Below, piece after piece: positions 20,259 through 29,925 of a DNA stretch of 64,000 bases. Made by a program: the position numbers and the translations under genes. The notes under the pieces are model-generated. The model was not told where the DNA came from and ran no database searches. It saw nothing but the letters and a program-made list of their open reading frames with translations. This DNA comes from Serratia symbiotica. GTDB lineage: Bacteria; Pseudomonadota; Gammaproteobacteria; Enterobacterales; Enterobacteriaceae. Positions within the stretch are counted from its first letter, which is position 1. Every line of letters starts with the position of its first letter. The stretch is from assembly GCA_024160085.1 (NCBI GenBank), contig JAMDYG010000001.1:62001-126000 (forward strand), in the 5' to 3' direction.

Positions 20259-21534
20259 TCAGGAAATAACCAGACATTTAGCGCCGGACGCTAGCACTTT
20301 TTCGCCGTCATTCTCCTGCCCCAGTTGATCGAGGGGCGTTAGGTTCAACTGAACGGTATACAGGTCTCCGCCCTCAATCGGCGGCAGATTTTCTAGTCTC
20401 CTCATATCATTGCTACTCATCCAGCCATTTTGTAACACAGTCGTATAATAGGCTGCTAGACTCGTGCTATCGGTTCTGAGCAGTTCTTCAACAGAAAATT
20501 CTGCAAAATAATCCTCGTCATTATCTAGCAGACAGCGGGCGATTTCCTGTTCAATATTAACCAGTAAGGGCCATAAGGTATTGGTCAGGAAAATCAGGTT
20601 CATCCCTTCCACGCTAGAAGCCCAACTGCTTTGCTTAGTAATATGACCGACCATAAACAGCGGAATGCGATACCAGCGGCAGATTTCTTCGACGCTATGA
20701 TCGCGGCTCTCCAGCATTTGTGAGGTTTCTGGATCGAGGGTGATACTATTTTAAATTTCATACTAGCCTCTAGTATCATCACGTTACCAGTATTTTCTGA
20801 GCCAGCAAGGTTTTCAATATGCTTATGAAATCTTTCATGCTGTTCTTCTGTTAAAAAATTTTTAAAAAATAAAACTGGATGCCGGCATGCCTTTCTGGAA
20901 ATAACGCGCTGCCGTTGGTTTCTAGCGACATCGCAAAGCCAAACACCTCATGACCCGTTTTTAACGTCATCATGCCGCAAATACCGTCTAATCCGAAACC
21001 CTGTATGTGCATCATGTCATTATCTGCAATAACTAGCGGTTTTAATGAGGAATAGCTCGGTTTGTTGTCGTGGGTATAGTGGTATTCTAGTCGCCCGTTA
21101 TCACGCCGTTTAACAGTGATTTTTTGGGGTAATAGTGGAACGAGGGAGACCAGGCGCTGACTGACCTTCTTTTTTCAACAAAGGCATTACCACGTAAACA
21201 AAAGCTGGCAACAATCATTTGGACAAAACGCGAAGGTGTCATTTCTAGGTTAGGACGACGACACAGGACAGGATAAGCAGGATGTTGTTGTGCGAGGCTG
21301 CGTGAGCCATCCGACTCACGGTGATACAGTTTGAGCGGTAATGTGGATATAGATTCACTCAACAGACGAATACAAGCCCAGACCGCAGAGAGTTGCAGTG
21401 CTTTATCCGTTGTCACCACTTACTAGCTCTTACTTTGGATATAGTCATGAAACGATGACAGCGTATCGGTTAAATTCTACGGCACCCCTAGCCAGTTAAG
21501 CACCGCGCTTTTAATTTTGCCAGGAGATTTATGT
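20259..21534 (-). pseudogene. phage portal protein (HK97 type), broken
   Basis: The portal is the DNA entry ring of the head. The N-terminal segment reads VVTTDKALQLSAVWACIRLL, SESISTLPLKLYHRESDGSR, ARLAQQHPAYPVL-like and SRFVQMIVASFCLRGNAFVE. A middle portion with several stops follows (20760-21090). The C-terminal ORF from 20717 reads ESRDHSVEEICRWYRIPLFM, VGHITKQSSWASSVEGMNLI and IEQEIARCLLDNDEDYFAEF. The order terminase, portal, protease, capsid is the HK97 order. Confidence 0.87.
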
Positions 21535-21541
21535 TTTTTCA

Positions 21542-23298
21542 CTACATTCCTACCATAATCAAATTGGTTAAAAAGACATCCAGATCGCCAGTTTCTTCCT
21601 CAAGAAACTCGGCGGCCCCTATTGTCATCAATAGTGCTACCACACCGTCAATACGCCCGTTGCTGCAGCGTTTGCTAAAAACACGATTGCCGTTTTTATC
21701 TTCTTCAATAACGGTATTCGCAGCGTTCCAGCGTAGGCAAGGATTAAAATAAATGCGTAATTCGCCACCGAGAAGACGCTACTCAAACAATTCAATGGAT
21801 CTTGGCATCCAAAGTCCGAATTGTTTCACTTTACCGAAGACTTGTCCGTGCGGCGTTAATACCGTATTGACCCCTTCGTTTTCCAGTTCTGGCCGTAAAT
21901 AATCAATATGATATGCATCGTAGGCAATACGATTGAGGGTATATCGTGCAGATAATTCTGCTATTCGTTGGGCCACAAAACCTAGATTAATCGCATTCCC
22001 TGGCGGTGCGTTAAGATAACCCACCTGCAACCAGGCATCGTAAGGCACTCTGTCGATCATTGCATGACGCTCCAGTAAAGTGTCTTTCGGTGTCCAGAAC
22101 TCGACATAAGCCACTTTTTCTTCCGGACAATAAAGTGCCAGCGCCGTTAAATCCTACTTGCTGGATAAATCCAGACCACCGTAGGAGGGTGAGTTTGCCA
22201 CAGCGTCGCTAAATCCGGTGAGGTTTTCTCACGCGTCATTTAGTTATCACTATTACTCCATGGATTCTCGGCATCGACCCACTGACAGAAATTAAGACGA
22301 CAAACTAGGCTCTCTTTGGCTGGCATCTCGCGGGCTTGCATGACTTGCTCCTGTAGATAGCGGTCGCTGAATGTATGCCCTAATGAGGGATTTGCCTTTT
22401 TCCAACAACCGCTATCTTTGAAGGGGTCATCGCCTTCGTCCAGCGAACAGATGAACGCAAAAAAGCTATCCATCTTCAATACTGCCTTCTGCCACCTTAC
22501 ATCCGTATTCGTGATAGTCGTAGCAGACACTGGTTTTGTTATGGCCGCTATTGGTGATCATAAAAATTAATGTCTGTTGGCGGCCTTTTGTGCCAGCCAG
22601 CATCATTTCAATGACATGATTACTTTTGTGTTCGTAAATTTCATCAATCAAGGCATAATACGGATGAGGGCCGGATTGCCCATCATCGGCACCGATAGGC
22701 TGGAAAAAAGCACGGGCTTGTAAAAAAGCCAGATTCCACTCCTTACCCGCCCCACCGGATTTCTGGATACGTTCGGCCAGCTTTGGCGATTGGTCTACCA
22801 TCGCGACCGCGTCACAAAACAGGATCATCGCCAGGTCTTTTTTAGTGGCAGTGGCGTAGACTTCGACTCGCGCTTCATTATCGGCAACCAAGCAATATAG
22901 CCATATCTACGCCGCAATGGGCTATTTTCCTGATCCTTTTCCGGCTTCAACATAGGCCATCCTAAAACGGCGTTGTCCTTCGTTGTTTAGCCAGCTAAAA
23001 AGGAAGCCAACGATAAAACACTGCCAAGGAAGTAAATTAAACGGCTTGCCTTCATAGATAACGCCGTTCAATTTCAATACGTTGGAAAAAAACGGATGGC
23101 ACGCTGTGCGGATCCGATATCCAATACCAGATATTGCGCATTACCCGTCGATAAATCTCGTAAGTGGCGTTGACAAGCATGACGAATATCAGGCCCTGCA
23201 AGCTGCTCCACGCCTGAAACAACTTGAGTGGCATAGTGGGTGGCCAAATCAGTGAGCGAAGAATTCGTCGAGTTCGTCCGATTTTTTTTCTTTGTCAT
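21542..23298 (-). pseudogene. terminase large subunit, broken
   Basis: TerL is the ATP-driven packaging motor with a nuclease. The N-terminal part includes HLRDLSTGNAQY and AIRFFPT. A second frame has KPFNLLPWQCFIVGFLFSWL and the Walker A region AYVEAGKGSGK, directly followed by a stop codon. Further fragments are at 22466-22891 (EIYEHKSNHVIEMMLAGTKG) and 21779-22114 (IAYDAYHIDYLRPELENEGV). The C-terminal nuclease end ELRIYFNPCLRWNAANTVIE, DGVVALLMTIGAAE closes at 21542. At least six disruptions are present. Confidence 0.88.
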
Positions 23299-23721
23299 GC
23301 GTCCTCACCTTGGTTCTTGCTGTGGGTGTTAAGACAAATTCAACTAGATAGCTTTTAAAGCGTTTATCCGCACCCGACAGCATAGAAACGGCCGGATTCT
23401 CCTTGATTAATATGCCGTTTTGAGAATGCACCCACCTCAAACGTTTCACCGTTGCTCTCTATCAAGGCGCGATACCGCAGGATCTCAGCGTAAATATCAC
23501 ACAGCACTTTCCAGTGCAAAATCATCGGCAATCGTTAATACGTCCATGCTATTTAACAGCAGCGTTAGCCGCTCCCAGGTTTCTTTTACCGTATTGGATA
23601 AGTGTTTTAGGGGAGGAGTTGAATAGGGTGGTGTGGTAGGCTCTACGCTCTTAAGTAGTCTTCTTCCTGGATTACCAGTCACTAATTTTAAGGCAGTTAG
23701 TTTTGGGCGTCTTCCTGCTAT
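23249..23721 (-). pseudogene. terminase small subunit (P27 family), broken
   Basis: The protein recognises phage DNA for packaging. It can be read as AGRRPKLTALKLVTGNPGRR, LKHLSNTVKETWERLTLLLN and SMDVLTIADDFALESAV, then after a stop as HSQNGILIKENPAVSMLSGA and DKRFKSYLVEFVLTPTARTK. The NPAVSML...YL.EFGLTP pattern is the P27 family C-terminus. The expected start codon is an ATA at 23719-23721, so the start has also mutated. Its end overlaps the start of the large subunit gene by about 50 bases. Confidence 0.82.
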
Positions 23722-23834
23722 AAATGTATCTATTTTGTTAATTTTTTATAAAAATATCTGTATTTCAATAACATGCGATGTTTTGTGAAATGATATTTCA
23801 TTTCGCGACTATGCGTACAGAGGTGGCAGATAGG

Positions 23835-24213
23835 TCAGGAAGCTTTATTTACTGGAACTTTTAACCCGCCACTCCCATTATATTGTGGTATTCTAATAAC
23901 TATTTGGATTACTCGGCATCCTATTTTCATTACGGCCAAATTATTTGTTGCCTTTTTCCATACGTTACTTGGTTGTATTGTGATGTTGAGCACAGAGTGG
24001 CTGCCAGTTCTTTTCATCCCAGAAACATTTTTGTGCTATCTTAACTTCTTCTGCTGTCTGGGCAAAGTGAAGATGGTGCGGTACAATGTGGTCAACGACG
24101 GTAGCAAGATTAATTAAATCACTTTCTTGGCACATTACACATAAATGATTTCTGGCGATAAAAGCTTTGCACACTTTATCCCAGTGAGCATTGTACAGTT
24201 GGGTTTTCTTCAT
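23835..24213 (-). pseudogene. HNH endonuclease, frameshifted
   Basis: The frame from 24213 reads WDKVCKAFIARNHLCVMCQE, ATVVDHIVPHHL and NWQPLCAQHHNTTK, the HNH fold with the DH dyad and zinc-type cysteines. The last part (NNLAVMKIGCR...NGSGGL) is in another frame. HNH proteins beside the small terminase gene assist cohesive-end cleavage in HK97-like phages, which fits this location. Confidence 0.8.
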
Positions 24214-24214
24214 T

Positions 24215-24373
24215 TTAATATTTTATCCACATACATATGATCCGCACAAAGCCGATTAAAATTATAGTAGCAATCACCGTTAACCAAGTAACAGGGGTCA
24301 CCAAAAAACCAGCTGAAGAAACTAACAGATTCCAGGCGAACAATAGTAGCCATTTAAAACCTAATCCCAACAT
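24215..24373 (-). CDS. small two-helix membrane protein, unknown function
   Basis: A 52-residue open frame (MLGLGFKWLLLFAWNLLVSS then GFLVTPVTWLTVIATIILIG, ending CMWIKY) contains two hydrophobic segments of about 17 to 20 residues. Its stop overlaps the region of the HNH start (spacing of 1 base), so it belongs to the same operon. It lies between the Rz-like gene and the HNH gene, in the lysis-to-packaging interval. A holin or antiholin role is possible but unproven; I do not recognise the family. Bases 24374-24522 hold nothing recognisable. Confidence 0.5.
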   Translation of the reverse strand: MLGLGFKWLLLFAWNLLVSSAGFLVTPVTWLTVIATIILIGFVRIICMWIKY

Positions 24374-24522
24374 GAAAATAAATATAATCAAGCAACTAAA
24401 AATATAACAACTTAAGATTTAGTGAACCTGAAAGATTGCTTTTCACTTTTTTGTTTCTTTAATTTTCTGATATGGCGATCCCATTGCAAAAACAACCTGC
24501 CGTATATAATCCTGTAAGCTGT

Positions 24523-24906
24523 TTATTTGCTGCTCGGCAATTTCGATTCGTCGTCTGAGGGTGAAATAATTTCGTTTAGCGGTGTTAGTAAATCTGGCAT
24601 GGGCTGCATCATCCATGCGGGTGGTGGTCTACCGGTTGGCACTGCTGGACAGATGGCGTTGATTTGCAACCGACGACGACCATCAGCTACATCACGCTCA
24701 AGCTGCGCAATAAGGTTCTTGTCATGTTCAAGTTCTTTGGTATATTGTGCATCCAACACTAAGATGGTCTGCATTTGATGGCTTAACTGCTCAAATGCAA
24801 TCTGTTGTTTTTCCCTATCAGATACAGCAATTTTTCGTGCTTTTTCAGCGTCGTAATACAATGTCTGGTAATACATGATTACTCCTAACATTGAGGTCAG
24901 TAGCAA
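24523..24906 (-). CDS. Rz-like spanin (i-spanin)
   Basis: Rz proteins span the periplasm and fuse the inner and outer membranes in the last step of lysis. This frame has a single N-terminal membrane segment (LVIALLLTSMLGVIMYY), a long coiled coil (residues 15-95, Glu/Gln/Ala rich: QQIAFEQLSHQMQTILVLDA) and the family motif ADGRRRLQINAICPAVP with a Pro-rich tail. A TTG at 24906 is the only initiator seen close to the membrane segment; a stop lies about 50 bases further upstream, so the normal start may have been lost. A nested Rz1 lipoprotein was not confirmed. Confidence 0.65.
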   Translation of the reverse strand: MLLTSMLGVIMYYQTLYYDAEKARKIAVSDREKQQIAFEQLSHQMQTILVLDAQYTKELEHDKNLIAQLERDVADGRRRLQINAICPAVPTGRPPPAWMMQPMPDLLTPLNEIISPSDDESKLPSSK

Positions 24907-24957
24907 GGCGATAACAAGAGGAATTTTCCAATTTATAAGTTGTTTCCAGAAATGCCG

Positions 24958-25843
24958 TTATGAATGCTGATGCAACTTGCGGAACAATCGCATTACCGTA
25001 GGCGCGCAATCGTCCAACTCTGGCGGTAATCCCATCAGCCAGCGGGCATGCGTAGGGTTCAATTGGCCGCCACTTTTCATCACGGCAGAAGATCCAGTCA
25101 GTATTTCGCCAGAAGCTGTTAGTCGTCAGGGATATTTGCAGTACACATATTTTATGTATCTAATCTTTCAGATTGGCACAGCTACTTTTCTCCCTCGAGT
25201 TGGCTAATGCTTTCTGACTTCTCATCGGTAAGATATCCATTGTGTTGGGTGTTGCCCAGCTCGTCAGCCATACTAAACGCCCTAGCCAGGATTTGATCGC
25301 CGTATTACATTCCCTGCCATCCTTCCAGTCGCGCGCAGTGGGTATCGGCCACCCAGTAGAGTCTCTGTCTGATGTGCAGTACGCCGAAGCCCGCAGCGCA
25401 TAAATCAATTGCTGCTATGGTGTAGTTCTCTGCTTCCAGGTCAGTTTGTACAAGGTCGAGCTAGCTGAGGCCGTCTTTGCTTGCAACCTGCTCACCAAAA
25501 ATAACGTTAGGTTTGCACTGCTAGATGAGGTGAAAGAACGCAGGCCACAAGTGTCGCTCATCAGCAAATCCTTTACCTTTGCCTGCCCACGCTGAAAGGT
25601 TGGCAAGGGCAGCTTCCTGTCAAGACTGTCTTATTATCCGGACATCCTGCATTACGCAATGCGTATGACCAGACACCAATTCAGGCGAAGAAATGACACT
25701 GGGTATAAGATTTGAGATCATAAAACTTTACATCTTCTATTGAGCGCGCATCGACACCATCGGCGATATGGCCAATAATGATTAAATTACGCAGCCATTG
25801 CGACGCGTAAGGGTCAATCTTGTTGTAATAAGCAGACAAAATG
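24958..25843 (-). pseudogene. phage DNA cytosine methyltransferase (Dcm-like), broken
   Basis: The minus strand encodes SAYYNKIDPYASQWLRNL, HIADGVDARSIEDV, IGVWSYALRNAGCPDNKT, then LTGSCPCQPF (the PC catalytic motif), then HLWPAFFHLI, FGEQVASKDGL, IAAIDLCAAGFGVLHIRQRL, WPIPTARDWKDGRECNTAIK and the end [20 protein letters not shown]. These are the motifs of phage C5 methyltransferases, in the right order. They are spread over several frames with stops at frequent points. Such enzymes protect phage DNA from host restriction. Confidence 0.8.
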
Positions 25844-25924
25844 ATTCCTTACCCTTCGGCATGAAATGATTAATTGGGATTAATTTAGGCGTAATAATTA
25901 GCGGTTTTTTGCTTTGACTTGAGG

Positions 25925-26113
25925 CTAATACTTTCCAGCCCAGACTTTGGCCGCATGTAAACAATCTGAAAAGATCTTGCCCTTTGCGCTAGCTGCATTA
26001 CGGCGATAATGTTCCACTGCGATACCTGCACTAATTCTGGCTACGGATTACTCGTAACCATGCTTAACAAGTTCAGTTACCACATGATTTTCAATTAATT
26101 CTATGTTGTTCAT
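25925..26113 (-). pseudogene. small phage protein of unknown function, one in-frame stop
   Basis: From ATG at 26113 the frame reads MNNIELIENHVVTELVKHGY, E, a TAA stop, then VARISAGIAVEHYRRNAASA and KIFSDCLHAAKVWAGKY, closing at 25925. The total is 62 sense codons with a single interruption. The amino acid pattern looks like a real small phage protein, but I cannot name the family. It sits between the methyltransferase and the antirepressor genes. Confidence 0.45.
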
Positions 26114-26144
26114 AATGACAGCTACTGTGCTACCTTAAAAAGTT

Positions 26145-26712
26145 AACAACAACTGAGCTTCTTCAATTAAACCCTTAACCTTATTCGTATGTGCTGCCTT
26201 AATATTTTTCCATTCACTCAATTCGGTACCGAATAAGCTAGCAATCGCCTTATCAGTTTTTAATTCGGCACATGCTATATTAAGTTACTGCATGATGATG
26301 CATTTAAGAGGATTGACAACTTGTCTTTTTAGTACAGTATTCATAGAGTACGTCATCACATTCCTCTTGGTACTGAACGACTTTGTCACGGATTTAATAC
26401 TTGACCTTGTTGGGGTTAATTGTTTGAAGCCAACCAGCAAGTTTACGAAGAGGAAGACAAATCATTTTACGCTCCCTTCCATCAGCAGCAACTATGGATA
26501 TTTCCCCTATGGTTGATTAAACCTTTGTTTTAACTTGATATATTAACCTTTCCAATCAACTCACATACCTTCAACGATAGGTTTCATTGGTGTGTATGGT
26601 TCGCCGTTGTAATTCACAATATAGAGATCATCACCATAAAACGGCACGTTGATGATGTTTGCAGTAGATATGTGTTTGACACAGCTAGTACTTCAATATT
26701 TGAATATTGCAT
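26145..26712 (-). pseudogene. P22_AR_N-type antirepressor, broken
   Basis: Antirepressors inactivate phage repressors. The minus strand shows INVPFYGDDLYIVNYNGEPY, TPMKPIVEGM, then STIGEISIVAADGRERKMIC, LPLRKLAGWLQTINPNKVK and IRDKVVQYQEECDDVLYEYC, the signature of the P22 antirepressor N-terminal domain. A C-terminal segment ACAELKTDKAIASLFGTELS with HTNKVKGLIEEAQLLLTF follows in another frame. ATG at 26710-26712 opens the gene but the frame is lost within 15 codons. The C4-like RNA lies directly upstream. Confidence 0.78.
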
Positions 26713-26720
26713 TACGTTTT

Positions 26721-26815
26721 CCTTTTTAAATGAACCTTTGCCGCACATGAAATCAGTCCATCGAGGCTCGCCAGCACTAACCGACTTCCTCAAAGGCTCA
26801 TTTAAAAAAGTTCAG
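26721..26815 (-). ncRNA. C4-type antisense RNA candidate
   Basis: Just upstream of the antirepressor start there is a 20-base inverted repeat. The minus-strand left arm is CTTTTTTAAATGAGCCTTTG and the right arm is CAAAGGTTCATTTAAAAAGG. The arms enclose a structured core containing GGCGAGCC and ACTGATTTCATGTGCGGC. In phages P1 and P7 and related prophages the c4 RNA lies at exactly this place and blocks antirepressor translation. Position, size and structure agree; the family assignment needs a covariance-model search. Confidence 0.55.
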
Positions 26816-26875
26816 GTTTGATGTGATTCTTTACGCAGCGGGGCGTATAGAAAAGCCTTGAACAATAACCAAGGA

Positions 26876-27358
26876 TCATTGAATTGGATTGATTAGTGAA
26901 TCTAGATTTAAACAAATTTCCTGCTCTACCTCCCTGCGGTTAATCAGCCCGTTTGATACCTTTCCTTCATCATATTTCCATCGGCGCATCTGGTAACAAG
27001 TGCCTTGAATATCTCCGGAGTTCAACTTTTTAAGCAGCGTTGAATTGGCAAATGCCCCCACTGCTGATATTGTAAACAAATGAAGTCAAGGCGGCTTTTG
27101 CAAATCGGTAAGCTGAATAGTGACATAACGTTCAACGGCAGAGCATGCTACCTGCAAATCCTGAGTCATCAACGCGGTGTATTCCTCTTTGCTATAAATT
27201 TCCCATGGCGTAACGTCCTTCCCGGTATTGCCGTGACAGACAGTGAGCACACCGCCGCCATCACGATAGGGTTTATAGCGTTTACCTTCGTGCCACTGCA
27301 CCAAGACGGCAGCAAATGCTAATGCGCCACGCCGCCTGTCGTCACTGTTATCAATCGT
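26876..27358 (-). pseudogene. phage lysozyme (GH24 endolysin), frameshifted
   Basis: The enzyme cleaves peptidoglycan at lysis. The N-terminal frame reads LAFAAVLVQWHEGKRYKPYR, DGGGVLTVCHGNTGKDVTPW, with the catalytic Glu in HEG, Asp in YRD and Thr in GNT positions of the T4-type family. It stops at 27086. The C-terminal frame reads SAVGAFANSTLLKKLNSGDI, QMRRWKYDEGKVSNGLINRR and EVEQEICL. A short region between them is lost. The initiator is unclear; a GTG occurs at 27304. Confidence 0.83.
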
Positions 27359-27377
27359 TTACGAAGTTAGGGAGATA

Positions 27378-27646
27378 TTATAGTAATCCGATCGGTAGTT
27401 CAGCCCAGTATTGGTACCTATCGGGTGTGAGCGTTTCATACTGACCGTTATCCCAACCTTGAAAGTAGAGAAAATCCCCACTTTCCACAATAACACTGAC
27501 CACGACATTGTAATAGGATGCATTATTTTGGTAATAAGATGCTGCTCAGCCTTTGATGACTTGCTGGGGTTTTCGTTTGAATGATGTAAGTTAAGTTTTA
27601 ATTCCTTACTTATCATCACGTCCTCTTTATTATTATTATTTTTCAT
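27378..27646 (-). pseudogene. unrecognised phage gene, probably frameshifted
   Basis: ATG at 27646 opens MKNNNNKEDVMISKELKLNL, a Lys/Asn-rich start. About half way the reading switches to a second frame, SYYNVVVSVIVESGDFLYFQ, GWDNGQYETLTPDRYQYWAE, LPIGLL, which looks like protein rather than noise and ends at 27378. It resembles small phage proteins ending in a WxxLP motif (DUF551-like), but this is weak. Bases 27660-27860 hold no gene that I recognise. Confidence 0.35.
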
Positions 27647-27864
27647 GTTTCGTCTTAAAACAGTATTCCTTGTTCCGTTAGTACCAGTTAAGCCAAACGG
27701 TCAGAACCGAATAGATAATATATGTAACCAGAGCCCACTAGCTCAGCGATAGCGCACCACACAGGAACGTCGTCGCTCTGGCACTATAGGCCGTGCCCGT
27801 TGTGTATTTTTCAATATTATTCATAGATAGTTTTATTTATTTAGTTTGGTAGGATATCAATGGT

Positions 27865-28230
27865 TTAACAATACTTATCAATAATGACGACACACTTGCC
27901 GCCTTTTACACCTCTGTTGTTATCGGTTTTCTTAACGCTCATCACGCGAGCCTGGCTATCATCGTTCCAAATATCCGCCCCGGTTAAGGTATCGAGTACG
28001 CCTTTATAGTAATTGTCCACATCACGCTTTATTTTGTTGGGTAGATAGAGCCGCATCGATACAGAGGCCTCATCTTCAAATTTTTGACAGTCAGATTTCT
28101 AGCGCATCTCGTTGACAATTTTTGCCGTTGTTGCTTTAAATTTTTTGATTTTATCACTTAAATAGTGGCGTTTTGAATTATGTCGCTAATAGGTATTAAC
28201 GCTGGGCGGGAAAGGTAGTTCTATAATCAC
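27865..28230 (-). pseudogene. RusA-type Holliday junction resolvase, two in-frame stops
   Basis: RusA cuts four-way DNA junctions. A single frame of 122 codons starts with a GTG at 28230 (VIIELPFPPSVNTY), meets a stop, continues RHNSKRHYLSDKIKKFKATT, meets a TAG after VNEMR, and then reads [40 protein letters not shown]. The acidic catalytic residues in RDVDN and NDDSQ are conserved. No frameshift is present, so two nonsense mutations alone inactivate it. Confidence 0.87.
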
Positions 28231-28249
28231 GATTTACCCCTTTTTTAAT

Positions 28250-28694
28250 AATTCTTTTCTTTGTACATACGGCATTCTGCTGCTGTTGCCTGTTTTTCCT
28301 TTCTTGCCTGTTTCAGCAGAGATAAATGAGAGTCGTCCATCAGTGATGAACCGCACTTCATCAGATGTTTTAACGCTTCATGAAACCATGCTGTAGAGGT
28401 ATCAGAAGGCAGTAGCATCACAATCGTTTTTTCTGTTTACGGTACTGATCGGTAGCTTTCTTCACCCAAGGCTTAATCTTGCTGTATGGTGGGTTGCAGA
28501 AAATTGGCTCCTTCGCTATTCCAGTCGCATTTCAATGCGTCTTATTGTTCAGTTAAAAACTCTTTGCATAGCGCGTTACTCTCATCGGTGGCGGCATCCA
28601 GTTTAAAACCAAATTCAGCATCCAGTGTTTTAAAAACGCCAATAGGTGTTCGCCACCGATCTTTTAACGATTTTGGTGTATTGCTGATTAGCAT
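28250..28694 (-). pseudogene. phage DNA N6-adenine methyltransferase (Dam-like), broken
   Basis: From ATG at 28694 the minus strand reads MLISNTPKSLKDRWRTPIGV, FKTLDAEFGFKLDAATDESN and ALCKEFLTEQ, then a stop. The catalytic motif IFCNPPYSKIKPWVKKAT appears in another frame near 28490. A further frame gives VMLLPSDTSTAWFHEAL. The C-terminal GRLSF-type end is scrambled. This order is that of the phage DNA N-6-adenine-methyltransferase family. It overlaps the end of the upstream small gene by 7 bases. Confidence 0.8.
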
Positions 28695-28932
28695 AGTTTT
28701 TTAAACCAAGGTAGGATTTTGTACAATGGGGAATGCCAGACTGTGTTAATCATACAGTGTGGTGTGGGGTGATTATTACCGCTTTCTATCAGTTTAACGG
28801 CGACATCCCATAATTCAGGATCGATGTTAAGTTTTTTCTCAACATGATAGCTCTTCTGGGTATATCGCTTAACCAGCCTGTTGGCTTGTTTTGTACTAAT
28901 GGCTTCATGTCGAAACCAGCTTTTTTGGGCAT
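28688..28932 (-). pseudogene. unrecognised phage gene with a single homopolymer frameshift
   Basis: ATG at 28932 gives MPKK and then, after a shift in a run of six A, the frame SWFRHEAISTKQANRLVKRY, TQKSYHVEKKLNIDPELWDV, AVKLIESGNNHPTPHCMINT and LYKILPWFKKLC up to a TAA at 28688. The span is 245 bases, exactly one less than 82 codons, so one lost A explains the break. The family is unknown to me; basic, possibly DNA-binding. Polymerase slippage on the A run could in principle restore some product. Confidence 0.5.
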
Positions 28933-29090
28933 ATTATTTTACTACTCTTGAAAATTTAACAAATCCAACCCTTACGCCACTATGAGCGCTTTTATCGATG
29001 AGGTGGTAGGTTTTTGGGTATTGTAGAGAGTGAAAACGCCTCTACGAGAGTTTAGCATTGTTAAAATTGATTTTTGGTTGATGTCTGAGT

Positions 29091-29925
29091 TTATGCAGCG
29101 ATGCGGGAACGGTAACTGCTCCACGTGAACGTCAACGTGTAACCACCACCGTAGTTCATACGGTCTATAACGCGCTCCCCGATAAATCCAGCCAATTTAG
29201 TTCAATGCCAGATTACTGATGAGTATCGTCGGTTTCATCGCTTCGTAGCGCGTGTTAATGACCTCGAACAAAATCATTTTTCCGCCTCGCTAACAAACTG
29301 AACGCCTACCTCGTCGATGATGAGCAAGTCAGGTTGCGTATACCGCTTGATAACCTCAGCTTCTGAATATTCTGCGTTTTTGCTCCATGTTAATTTAAAC
29401 TAGCGGGCAATTAGTAAACTGTCGTGAATAACGCTGAACTTTGATGTTCGTTGATAACGTGTTTCGCAATCTACAGTGCCAGATGATTCTTACCAGTTCC
29501 AGGATTACCACACATCACCAAAATGCCGCCTCGCTTAAGGCATTCAGGCCAGTGGGTTGCATAGGCATTGCAGAATTTTAAGCAACGTGCCGTATCAGGA
29601 TTCACTGGCTCGTAGTTATTCAGGGTAACATCAGCAAAGCGTTCCGGTAGGTTCAGGTTATCTATGAGCGTTTTAATTTTGCTGCGCTTGCAGTGTTTTT
29701 CCTGCTCTGCTTCGGCTTGCTCCAACTGAGATAATTTTTCTCTTAGGCAAGCAGGGAATTCGGTTTTTGTCTTAATCCCTTTGCCGTGCAGTGCTATCTT
29801 GCGGCAACGTTGTTTGAATAAGCCGTGCCTGTCATAGATAGCCTCCTTCTCCTTGTAAACCGTGTGCTCTAGTGGCTTGGGTGTGGCCGTATTAACGATT
29901 TTGATTTCGCCAAAGGAGTAGTTTG
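29091..29925 (-). pseudogene. DnaC-like phage replication ATPase, broken
   Basis: DnaC-type proteins load the DnaB helicase at the origin. The first 150 residues are open: TPNYSFGEIKIVNTATPKPL, YDRHGLFKQRCRKIALHGKG, NLNLPERFADVTLNNYEPV and the Walker A motif MCGNPGTGKNHLAL. Then stops begin. LLIIDEVGVQ (Walker B) and the end GERVIDRMNYGGGYTLTFTW, SSYRSRIAA can be found in other frames. No ATG starts the open part; an upstream TAA lies just before it. It follows gene O, as P follows O in lambdoid phages. Confidence 0.82.

Noticed and set aside
27731-27802. tRNA-like stretch (CTAGCTCAGCGATAGCGC) upstream of the phage lysozyme
   Set aside because: The D-arm resemblance is suggestive because some lambdoid phages carry tRNAs here, but no anticodon stem or T arm can be folded, so I do not call a gene.
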